Shown: positions 1 to 5,749 of the stretch, in pieces
Layout: each line of letters opens with the position of its first letter
How positions within the stretch are numbered: position 1 is the first letter of the stretch
Source: Coriobacteriia bacterium
Lineage (GTDB): Bacteria; Actinomycetota; Coriobacteriia; Anaerosomatales; SLCP01
NCBI GenBank assembly: GCA_007125735.1
Contig: SLCP01000050.1
Coordinates: 1-5,876 of the forward strand
Length of the DNA stretch: 5,876 bases
Direction: 5' to 3'
Position numbers and translations under genes: made by a program
The notes under the pieces: model-generated
Told to the model about the DNA's origin: nothing
The model's database searches: none
What the model saw: the letters and a program-made list of their open reading frames with translations, nothing else

Positions 1-928
1 CGTGCCGCACCGCGCGGCGCAGGATGCGCCGGAGGACGTAGCCCCGACCCTCGTTGGAGGGCAGCACGCCGTCCGCTACCAGGAAGGTGATCGCGCGCGC
101 ATGGTCGGTGAGGATGCGAAGCGACGTGTCGGTCGCCTCGCCGGTGCCGAACGACGCGCCCGTGAGTTCTTCGGCCACCGCCATGAGCGCGCGCAACTCG
201 TCGGTCTCGAAGTTAGAGTGGACGCCCTGCAGGACCGCAGCGATGCGCTCGAGCCCCATCCCGGTGTCGATGTTCTGCTTGGGCAGCGGAACGAGCGAGC
301 CGTCTTCCTGCCGGTCGTACTGCATGAAGACGAGGTTCCAGTACTCGAGGTAGCGGTCGCAGTCACAGCCGGGGCGGCACTCCGCACTGCCGCACCCCAC
401 CTCAGGGCCCTGGTCGTAGTAGAGCTCGGAGCACGGCCCGCACGGCCCCGTAGGACCCGCGGACCAGAAGTTGTCCTTGGCGCCCATACGGATGATGCGC
501 TCCTGCGGCGCACCCACCTCGTCGCGCCAGATGCGCTCGGCCTCGTCGTCGTCCTCGTAGATCGAGTACCACAGCCGCTCAGGATCGAGCCCGAGCACGT
601 CGACCGAGTACTCGTAGGCCCAGGCGCACGCCTCGCTCTTGAAGTAGTCGCCAAAGGAGAAGTTGCCGAGCATCTCGAAGAACGAGTGGTGCCGTCCCGT
701 GGTTCCGATGATGTCGATATCGGTCGTGCGCACGCACTTCTGACACGTGGTCGCGCGCGTGAACCCGAGGTCCTTCACGCCGAGGAACACCGGCTTGAAC
801 TGCACCATACCCGCGCTCGTGAGCAGCAACGATGGGTCGTCCGGCACGAGCGAGGAGGACGGCCAGCGGCGCGAACCCTTGCTCTCGAAGTACGTCAGGA
901 AACTCTCTCGTATTTCGGCGACCTTCAC
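1..928 (-). CDS. alaS: Alanine--tRNA ligase, N-terminal part (cut by left edge)
   Basis: Cytoplasmic class II synthetase that charges tRNA-Ala with alanine using ATP. Translating from the GTG at 928-926 gives 309 codons with no stop, running off the left edge; the full enzyme is usually about 870-880 residues. The start MKVAEIRESFLTYFESKG matches the usual AlaRS N-terminus. Catalytic-core signatures follow: LLLTSAGMVQFKP (34-46), then GRHHSFFEMLGNFSFGDYF (78-96), then GPTGPCGPCSELYYD (158-172), then EYWNLVFMQ (195-203) and NIDTGMGLERI. The last visible residues, GRGYVLRRILRRAVRH, are also typical. A Cys-rich stretch (C179, C184, C188, C190) follows the GPCGPCSE motif; I believe such an insert occurs in many bacterial AlaRS. 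The editing and C-Ala domains lie outside the window. The start overlaps the stop of the upstream membrane-protein gene (GTGA), and a good Shine-Dalgarno sequence at 934-941 confirms GTG 928. Confidence 0.97.
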   Translation of the reverse strand, partial: MKVAEIRESFLTYFESKGSRRWPSSSLVPDDPSLLLTSAGMVQFKPVFLGVKDLGFTRATTCQKCVRTTDIDIIGTTGRHHSFFEMLGNFSFGDYFKSEACAWAYEYSVDVLGLDPERLWYSIYEDDDEAERIWRDEVGAPQERIIRMGAKDNFWSAGPTGPCGPCSELYYDQGPEVGCGSAECRPGCDCDRYLEYWNLVFMQYDRQEDGSLVPLPKQNIDTGMGLERIAAVLQGVHSNFETDELRALMAVAEELTGASFGTGEATDTSLRILTDHARAITFLVADGVLPSNEGRGYVLRRILRRAVRH

Positions 929-2148
929 TCAGGCTCCCCTTCGGGACTCGGTTCGACATCCTCGGCAGGCTCGTCGGCGCACTCGCACTCCTCGGTGCTG
1001 CGTCGCCCGTACCGTGCGGACCGGGGCTTGGGACGCCTGAACAACGCACCGTCCTCGGCCGAGATGCTCGACTCGGTCCACTTCTCGTAGTAGTGCACGA
1101 ACATCACCTTGCCGACCGCAGCGATCGGCACCGCGATGAGCATACCGATGAGTCCGTAGAGCGTCGCACCCACAAGCAGCGAGAGTATCACGAGCACGGG
1201 GTGGATGTGCACCTGGTCCGACATGATCTTTGGCTGGAGGAAGGTCGATTCCACCTGCTGGATGACGATGATGTAGGCGATGGTGATGAGCACGAGCTGC
1301 GGGCTGACGAACGCCGCCGATATCCCGGCGATGAGTCCGCCCACGAGCGGCCCGAGGTACGGGATAAGGTTCGTGAGGCCGGCGATGAGGCCGATGACGA
1401 GAGCGTAGGGTACGCCGATGATCCACAGCCCAAGCCCCGAGGCCACGCCGACGATCGTCGCGATCATGAGCTGCCCGCGGATGTAGCCCTCGAGCACCAC
1501 CGTCACGTCACCCGCGAGCTTGAGCGACTCCTGCTGGCGCGCCGGGCCGGGCAGCGAGAGCATCTCGGACTTGAGCGTGGGTAGGTCGCGGAGCACGAAG
1601 AACGCGAGTGCGAGTGCGAGGAAGGAGTTCACGAAGAATCCGGCGATCTGGGTACCGATCGCCACCACGCCTCGACCGATGTTGCGCGAGACCTCCGTGA
1701 CCCATGCGACGATGCTGTCGCGTGATGCTTCGGCCACGTCCTTCACCCACTCGGGCAGCTCGATGAGCATGTACTCCTGCTCGACTGAGAGCCAGAGGTT
1801 GTACGCGCTGTCGTAGTACTCCGGGAAATCCTGCGCGAAATCCCGTACCTCGGCGACGATCGGCGGGATCACGAACACGCCCGCCACCGTCAGTGCGCCG
1901 AAGAACATGAGGTAGCAGATGACCACTGCGAGCGAGCGTGGCACGCCCCGGGCGCTCAACGCGGCCACCGGACGGCGGAGCAGGAAGACGACCACGAGCG
2001 CGAGCACGAAGGGCGTGAGCGCAGTGGCGACCTGACTGAGCAGCCACAACCCGAACGAGATCAGGAGAAACAGGCCCACGAGCGCCCAACTCGTGATCGC
2101 TATCCGACGCCATCTGTCCATGCGGTCGACGCGAGCCTTCTCAGCCAC
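925..2148 (-). CDS. AI-2E/PerM (UPF0118) family membrane protein
   Basis: Polytopic inner-membrane protein of 407 aa, close to the family's usual 350-400. The family was named for a proposed autoinducer-2 exporter, but members also include transporters of other substrates such as ions, so the substrate is unknown. Visible features: a hydrophobic pair near residues 18-57, another segment at 71-97, a soluble stretch at about 98-150, and several C-terminal membrane segments. The family hallmark is clear: YIRGQLMIA (222-230), GVPYAL (245-250), NLIPYLGP (260-267), then QQVESTFLQPKIM (297-309) and a late hydrophobic block at 317-350. The last 45 or so residues are hydrophilic, first basic and then Glu/Pro-rich, a cytoplasmic-type tail. 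The start is GTG 2148, 8 nt after the sigma-factor stop, with AAGGAG (2160-2165) or AGGGGG (2153-2158) as ribosome site; ATG 2121 is a less likely alternative. It overlaps alaS, and a neighbour of this family beside alaS is also known in Bacillus (yrrI). Confidence 0.92.
   Translation of the reverse strand: MAEKARVDRMDRWRRIAITSWALVGLFLLISFGLWLLSQVATALTPFVLALVVVFLLRRPVAALSARGVPRSLAVVICYLMFFGALTVAGVFVIPPIVAEVRDFAQDFPEYYDSAYNLWLSVEQEYMLIELPEWVKDVAEASRDSIVAWVTEVSRNIGRGVVAIGTQIAGFFVNSFLALALAFFVLRDLPTLKSEMLSLPGPARQQESLKLAGDVTVVLEGYIRGQLMIATIVGVASGLGLWIIGVPYALVIGLIAGLTNLIPYLGPLVGGLIAGISAAFVSPQLVLITIAYIIVIQQVESTFLQPKIMSDQVHIHPVLVILSLLVGATLYGLIGMLIAVPIAAVGKVMFVHYYEKWTESSISAEDGALFRRPKPRSARYGRRSTEECECADEPAEDVEPSPEGEPE
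934..941 (-). promoter_or_regulatory. Shine-Dalgarno sequence of alaS
   Basis: The minus strand reads AAGGGGAG, five bases before the GTG at 928. It lies inside the last codons of the upstream membrane-protein gene. It decides the non-ATG alaS start and fits translational coupling through the 4-nt GTGA overlap at 925-928. Confidence 0.75.
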
Positions 2149-2156
2149 CTGGCCCC

Positions 2157-2939
2157 CTACTCCTTGACGATGTTCTGCCGCAAGACACGCAACGTCTTGC
2201 GCAGCATGCGGGAGACCTGCATCTGCGAGATACCCATCTGACGCGCGATCTCGGTCTGGGTGAGGCCCTCGAAGAATCTAAGGTAGAGCACGTGTTGCTC
2301 TTGCGACGAGAGCTCCTTGAGGGCGGCCGAGAGCGTCGTGCGGTCCTCGACGACCGACATCAGGTGATCGTCCTTGCCGATGTACTCGAGGATGGAGAAC
2401 GTGTCCGAGCCGTCTCCGCCCCGATCGGACTCGAGGGAGACGAAGTTGTACGCCTCGCTCGTCTCCATCGCCTCGAGTACCTCTTCGGGTGTAACGCCGA
2501 GGTACTCGGCGATCTCGGACACCGACGGCGATCGCTGCAGCTCCTGGGTGAGCGCATCCATGGCCTGGTTGACCTTGAACGAGAGCTCCTGGAGGCGGCG
2601 GGGGACCTTGATCGCCCAGCCCTTGTCGCGGAAGTACCGCTTGAGTTCGCCGACAATGGTGGGGGTCGCGTACGTCGTGAACTCGACCTGTCGCCCGGTA
2701 TCGAACCGGTCGATCGCCTTGATAAGGCCGATGGTGCCCACCTGGATGAGGTCGTCGATGGGCTCCCCCCGGTTGCGGAAGCGGCTCGCGAGGTACTTCA
2801 CGAGGTTCAGATACATCGTGATGAGCTCGTCGCGGGCCGCCTCGTCGTTCTCCGTGTGGTAGCGGCGGAACAGCTCGCGCGTATGCGCCTTGTCCCACGT
2901 GAGCTTGCGCGATGAGTCGGTGTTCCTAGCTCTCGCCAT
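2157..2939 (-). CDS. RNA polymerase sigma factor, SigB/SigF type (sigma-70 group 3)
   Basis: Directs core RNA polymerase to an alternative promoter set. 260 aa, the usual size for SigB/SigF/SigG proteins. Region 2 spans about 35-108: LVKYLASRFRNRGEP, DDLIQVGTIGLIKAIDRFD (62-80, region 2.2 core-binding signature) and FTTYATPTIVGELKRYFRDK (87-106, -10 recognition part). VPRRLQEL (112-119) opens region 3, about 116-190. Region 4 has the helix-turn-helix LTQTEIARQMGISQMQVSRM (225-244) that reads the -35 element. The open frame could begin at TTG 2942, but ATG 2939 is better spaced from AGGAG at 2947-2951. The start lies 14 nt inside the end of the anti-sigma-like gene, so the two are probably translationally coupled, as in spoIIAB-sigF and rsbW-sigB. 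Which stress or developmental programme it serves cannot be told; no anti-anti-sigma (RsbV/SpoIIAA) gene is in the window. Confidence 0.95.
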   Translation of the reverse strand: MARARNTDSSRKLTWDKAHTRELFRRYHTENDEAARDELITMYLNLVKYLASRFRNRGEPIDDLIQVGTIGLIKAIDRFDTGRQVEFTTYATPTIVGELKRYFRDKGWAIKVPRRLQELSFKVNQAMDALTQELQRSPSVSEIAEYLGVTPEEVLEAMETSEAYNFVSLESDRGGDGSDTFSILEYIGKDDHLMSVVEDRTTLSAALKELSSQEQHVLYLRFFEGLTQTEIARQMGISQMQVSRMLRKTLRVLRQNIVKE

Positions 2940-3330
2940 CAACCGGCTCCTGGGAGAATCGCTTCGTCACCTGAAGATACGAACCGTCCAGGTCCGACGA
3001 GAGCTCGAAGTGGTCGCTCACCGACTGCAGGATGAACGTCGCGTACGCAGTGCGCCGCTCGACCTCTTCGTCGAGCGAGCGTGAAGCGCCTTCGAGGCGC
3101 ACCTGGATGTCGACGCCCGTTTCATCGAGCTCGAAGTGCATCGCGACGTCGGAACCCTCCTCGACGTGGTCGCAGGCGTACACGAAAACCTCCTCGGCGG
3201 CGATCCGCACGTCATCGAGATCGTCGTAGGTGGCACCGGCCCGTCCGACGAGCGCTGAGGCGGTCATGCGCACCGTCTTGGCGTACTCGGCCCGGCATGG
3301 GACTGTGAGCGTTATGCGGTCTCTGGGCAT
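2926..3330 (-). CDS. RsbW/SpoIIAB-like anti-sigma protein with degenerate ATP site
   Basis: 134 aa, the usual length of RsbW-type anti-sigma factors (GHKL/HATPase_c_2 fold), and directly upstream of its probable sigma target. The N-terminus DRITLTVP, then ATYDDLDDVRIAAEEVF (33-49) and the final strand YLQVTKRF (118-125) follow the RsbW layout. The ATP-site motifs do not. In the N-box, Glu47 is kept but the Mg-binding Asn position holds Tyr51. The DxGxG region reads VRLEGAS (77-83), with Leu79 where Asp is expected. The glycine-rich G2 box is replaced by RTAYATFIL (93-101). It probably binds the sigma factor, but ATP-dependent kinase activity seems unlikely. ATG 3330 is chosen because the preceding in-frame residues are Arg/Ala-rich and unlike the family, and because GGAGG lies just upstream (3335-3339). 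The stop overlaps the sigma start by 14 nt. The fold and neighbour support the assignment; the function is inferred. Confidence 0.78.
   Translation of the reverse strand: MPRDRITLTVPCRAEYAKTVRMTASALVGRAGATYDDLDDVRIAAEEVFVYACDHVEEGSDVAMHFELDETGVDIQVRLEGASRSLDEEVERRTAYATFILQSVSDHFELSSDLDGSYLQVTKRFSQEPVDGES
2947..2951 (-). promoter_or_regulatory. Shine-Dalgarno sequence of the sigma-factor gene
   Basis: The minus strand reads AGGAG, seven bases before ATG 2939 but only four before the in-frame TTG 2942. This favours the ATG start. The site is inside the coding region of the upstream anti-sigma-like gene. Confidence 0.7.
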
Positions 3331-3334
3331 CTGT

Positions 3335-3339
3335 CCTCC
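3335..3339 (-). promoter_or_regulatory. Shine-Dalgarno sequence of the anti-sigma-like gene
   Basis: The minus strand reads GGAGG four bases before ATG 3330, within the 38-nt gap after the DUF948-like gene. It favours ATG 3330 over the longer frame beginning at 3399, which would overlap the previous gene. Confidence 0.6.
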
Positions 3340-3368
3340 GCTTGTCCGTCGTCTCGCGCGACGCGCCC

Positions 3369-3728
3369 TTACCCGCGCTCGCGCTTCATCCGGTTCCACA
3401 CCGTTCTCAACCGTTCTCCCGCGACGTTCGCCGCCGTCGCCGGGACGTTGGCGACCTCGTGGACGAGCGTCGCGGTGCGGCTCACCCGGGCCGAGACCTC
3501 CTCGACCTGGTCGACGATCGCGTCGAGCCTCAACATCTGGACGTTGAAAGAGTCGATCGCCACGTCCGCTTTCTCGACGAGGCCGGGCATCGTGGCCTCG
3601 ACGTCCTCGGCGACCTTTCGCACCGCACGCATCGTGCCGACCGCCTCGACGAGCGCGTATATGAGCACCCCGAGCGCGACGATGGCCACGGCGAGGAGGA
3701 CGATTGTGAGCCAGCCTGTCAGAGCCAC
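3369..3728 (-). CDS. Small membrane-anchored coiled-coil protein, DUF948-like
   Basis: 119 aa. One strong hydrophobic segment at about residues 6-27 is followed by a long helical, heptad-like region (about 28-100: EAVGTMRAVRKVAEDVEATM and on) and a basic end, NRMKRERG. This is the layout of DUF948 proteins such as Bacillus YtxG: one membrane anchor and a coiled coil. No catalytic motif is visible and the function is unknown; a structural or envelope-stress role is only a guess. The start is GTG 3728 with AAGAGGTG (3735-3742) ahead of it; the stop is TAA at 3369. It sits 60 nt after rarA and 38 nt before the anti-sigma-like gene, so it is probably co-transcribed with the sigma module. The DUF948 name rests on architecture and remembered similarity, not a profile search. 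Confidence 0.8.
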   Translation of the reverse strand: MALTGWLTIVLLAVAIVALGVLIYALVEAVGTMRAVRKVAEDVEATMPGLVEKADVAIDSFNVQMLRLDAIVDQVEEVSARVSRTATLVHEVANVPATAANVAGERLRTVWNRMKRERG

Positions 3729-3764
3729 GTCAGCACCTCTTCACGGTACGGTCGGCGTCGATAA

Positions 3765-3773
3765 AGTGTAGCA
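3765..3773 (-). promoter_or_regulatory. Possible extended -10 promoter element
   Basis: The minus strand reads TGCTACACT, a TGn plus a 4-of-6 match to TATAAT. It lies in the most AT-rich part of the 60-nt gap between rarA and the DUF948-like gene, about 36 nt before the GTG start. No good -35 is seen at 16-18 nt spacing. It could start a secondary transcript covering the DUF948-like, anti-sigma and sigma genes. Weak evidence. Confidence 0.3.
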
Positions 3774-3788
3774 GAGTGACGGGCCGTT

Positions 3789-5117
3789 CTACCGCTCATC
3801 TTCACTGCTCGGAGCGGTCGTGTCGCGTGCGCGCCCGCGCTCCCACCCGGCATCACCGGGCTGCCAGAACGCGCCGGACTCGAGTCCGTCGGGAAGGTAC
3901 CGCTGGGCTGTTGCTCGCTCGGGCTCGTCGTGCGGGTAGACGTAACCCTCACCTCGGCCGAGCTGTGCCGCGCCCCGGTACGATCGGTCGCGCAGGTGGT
4001 TCGGGACGTGGCGCGCCGGACCGCTGCGCACCTCGGAAAGCGCCGCTTCGATCGCCCGGTACGACGCGTTGGACTTGGGCGCGAGCGCCATGTAGATCGC
4101 AGCCTGCGCGAGCACGATGCGACACTCGGGCCAACCCACCGATTCTGCCGCCTTGAACGCGGCGTGAGCGACCAGGAGCGCCTGGGGGTCAGCGTTGCCG
4201 ATGTCCTCGGACGCGAGGATGAGGATGCGGCGCGCGATGAACGTGGGCTTCTCCCCTCCCTCGGCCATCCGCGCCAACCAGTAGACCGCCGCGTCCGGAT
4301 CGCCGCCGCGCATCGACTTGATGAACGCCGAGACGACGTCGTAGTGCACGTCGGCATCCTTGTCGTACGGGAGCGACCGGGTCGGCGTAGCCTCGGCGAC
4401 GTCCTCGCACGTCACGCGCGGGCGCTCCCCGCTCGACCGCTGAGCGGCGCTGGCAGCTGCGATCTCCAGGGTCGTGAGCGCGACGCGTGCGTCGCCGCCG
4501 GCGATGCGGACGATGGACTCTTTGGCGTCGGGGTCGAGCTCGACAGCGTGGGAGAACCCGCGCTCATCGGCAAGTCCCCGCTCGATCAGCGTGCCGATCT
4601 CCTCGTCACCGAGCGGCGTCAGCTCGATGATGCGGGCCCGACTGATGAGTGGAGCGTTGACCTCGAAGAAGGGGTTCTCCGTCGTGGCGCCGATCAAGAT
4701 GACGAGGCTGTCCTCCACCGCATGCAAGAGCGCGTCTTGCTGCGACTTGGAGAACCGGTGGATCTCGTCGATGAACAGGATCGTGCGCTGCCCGGTCTCG
4801 CCGAGGCGCTGTCGTGCAGCCGCTATCGCAGAGCGGATGTCGGCCACGCCCGAGGCGACCGCCGAGACCTCGGCGAAATGCGCCTCGGTCGCCAGCGCGA
4901 TGATGCGGGCAAGGCTCGTCTTGCCGCTACCCGGCGGACCGTAGAGGATGACCGGAGAGAGTTCGTCGGACTCGATCGCACGCCGGAGCAACGTTCCCGG
5001 GCCAACAGCGCTCTGCTGCCCCACGAACTCCTCGAGGGTGCGCGGACGCATCCGAACCGCAAGTGGAGCGTGCTCGAAACGAGCCCTCTCAGCGGATTCG
5101 TCGAAGAGCGAGTCCAC
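3789..5117 (-). CDS. rarA: Replication-associated recombination protein A (AAA+ ATPase)
   Basis: RarA (MgsA; homologue of eukaryotic WRNIP1/Mgs1) is a tetrameric clamp-loader-like ATPase that acts at stalled forks and with single-strand binding protein. From GTG 5117 the product is 442 aa, matching the usual ~440-450. Motifs: RPRTLEEFVGQ (24-34), Walker A GPPGSGKT (60-67), Walker B ILFIDEIH with DEIH at 117-120, then HRFSKSQQD, and sensor 1 GATTENPFFEVN (143-154). The C-terminal MgsA domain shows SLPYDKDADVHYDVVSAFIK, GGDPDAAVYWLARM and RRILILASEDIGNADP. The open frame extends to 5216, but the extra 33 residues are Ser/Thr/Arg-rich, overlap the lipoprotein gene by 95 nt and look like out-of-frame coding; VDSLFDE at GTG 5117 is a typical beginning. 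The upstream Shine-Dalgarno is weak, so coupling to the lipoprotein stop 4 nt earlier is likely. The last ~30 residues are polar and poorly conserved. Confidence 0.95.
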   Translation of the reverse strand: MDSLFDESAERARFEHAPLAVRMRPRTLEEFVGQQSAVGPGTLLRRAIESDELSPVILYGPPGSGKTSLARIIALATEAHFAEVSAVASGVADIRSAIAAARQRLGETGQRTILFIDEIHRFSKSQQDALLHAVEDSLVILIGATTENPFFEVNAPLISRARIIELTPLGDEEIGTLIERGLADERGFSHAVELDPDAKESIVRIAGGDARVALTTLEIAAASAAQRSSGERPRVTCEDVAEATPTRSLPYDKDADVHYDVVSAFIKSMRGGDPDAAVYWLARMAEGGEKPTFIARRILILASEDIGNADPQALLVAHAAFKAAESVGWPECRIVLAQAAIYMALAPKSNASYRAIEAALSEVRSGPARHVPNHLRDRSYRGAAQLGRGEGYVYPHDEPERATAQRYLPDGLESGAFWQPGDAGWERGRARDTTAPSSEDER

Positions 5118-5121
5118 GTCG

Positions 5122-5721
5122 TCAGTCCGTCGCGCGAATGACCTCGCGCTCGAGGGCCTTGTCGTCGGAGAGACCGCGGTAGCGCCAGGTGATGTACCCC
5201 TTGCGGTCGACGACAACGGTGTAGGGGGTGAACCGCACGTCGAGATGGTCCGCGTCGATCAACCGAGCCACCGGAGCGGCGACATCGTCCTCGTTGATCT
5301 CCTCGTTCACGGTGATGCGCCCGTCGGCATCGTGGGTCACGAACCGGCCCACGTCGAAGGTGACGAGGTCGATCAGGCCACGGTATTTCTCCTGGAGCGC
5401 GGCGATGATGGCCTCTTGGTCGTCGGTCGTGGTCTGGGTACGGTCGACGAAGAGGATGATCATCGGCTGACCCGCGTCGAGACGGCTCTCGATGTCAGCA
5501 GGCAGCGCACCCTCCTCGCGGGGGAACGGCTCGTAGACGACCTCTTCGAGTGGCGAGAGATCGGGGTCCTCGTCAACGACCGCAGGAGGTTGCTCCTCGA
5601 CCGCTGACGGATCGGGTTCCAGCAGGTCGGCAGGCTCGGGGGTGTCGCCCCCGCACCCGGCGAGAGCGAATAGACTGGCAAGAGCGACGAGTAGGACAAG
5701 TGCTACGACTGGTCTGCGCAT
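5122..5721 (-). CDS. Lipoprotein with thioredoxin-like domain lacking CxxC
   Basis: 199 aa. The N-terminus MRRPVVALVL starts a signal peptide ending in the lipobox LAGC (20-23), so Cys23 should be lipidated and the protein anchored outside the cytoplasmic membrane. A Pro/Asp/Glu-rich linker fills about 24-80. Residues 81-199 look like a thioredoxin-like fold: first strand PMIILFVD (86-93), a helix at about 100-112, LIDLVTFDVG (116-125), then FTPYTVVVDRKG (164-175), with Thr165-Pro166 at the cis-Pro position seen in TlpA/thioredoxin proteins, and a final GYITWRYRG strand and helix. Where the redox CxxC would follow the first strand the sequence reads RTQTTTD (94-100). Cys23 is the only cysteine, so a thiol-disulfide role is excluded. 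It may be a binding or structural domain. The start ATG 5721 has GGAGG (5730-5734) at an 8-nt spacing. It lies between the 6S RNA and rarA, 4 nt from rarA. I do not recognise a named family. Confidence 0.85.
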   Translation of the reverse strand: MRRPVVALVLLVALASLFALAGCGGDTPEPADLLEPDPSAVEEQPPAVVDEDPDLSPLEEVVYEPFPREEGALPADIESRLDAGQPMIILFVDRTQTTTDDQEAIIAALQEKYRGLIDLVTFDVGRFVTHDADGRITVNEEINEDDVAAPVARLIDADHLDVRFTPYTVVVDRKGYITWRYRGLSDDKALEREVIRATD

Positions 5722-5729
5722 ATTCGTTT

Positions 5730-5734
5730 CCTCC
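5730..5734 (-). promoter_or_regulatory. Shine-Dalgarno sequence of the lipoprotein gene
   Basis: The minus strand reads GGAGG, eight bases before ATG 5721: the strongest ribosome site in the window. It lies just after the predicted 3' end of the 6S RNA, and no terminator with a T-run is seen between the two. Confidence 0.75.
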
Positions 5735-5749
5735 GCTCCTGTACGGCGC

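Noticed and set aside
179..190. Cys-rich insert of AlaRS (residue numbers) as a novel zinc site
   Set aside because: To my knowledge a similar cysteine-rich segment after the GPCGPCSE motif is common in bacterial AlaRS, so it is not unusual enough to report.
2..1090. Plus-strand open frame of 362 codons
   Set aside because: It lies antisense to alaS and the end of the membrane-protein gene. Its translation is Arg/Val/Leu-rich with no recognisable motif, typical of a high-GC shadow frame, whereas the minus strand gives clear AlaRS signatures.
3331..3399. Longer anti-sigma protein starting at 3399
   Set aside because: The added 23 residues are Arg/Ala-rich and unlike RsbW-type N-termini, the extension overlaps the DUF948-like gene, and GGAGG stands directly before ATG 3330.
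3930..5141. Plus-strand open frame of 403 codons
   Set aside because: It is antisense to rarA over almost its whole length, with Arg/Asp-rich composition and no domain; it is an artefact of GC-rich codon positions.
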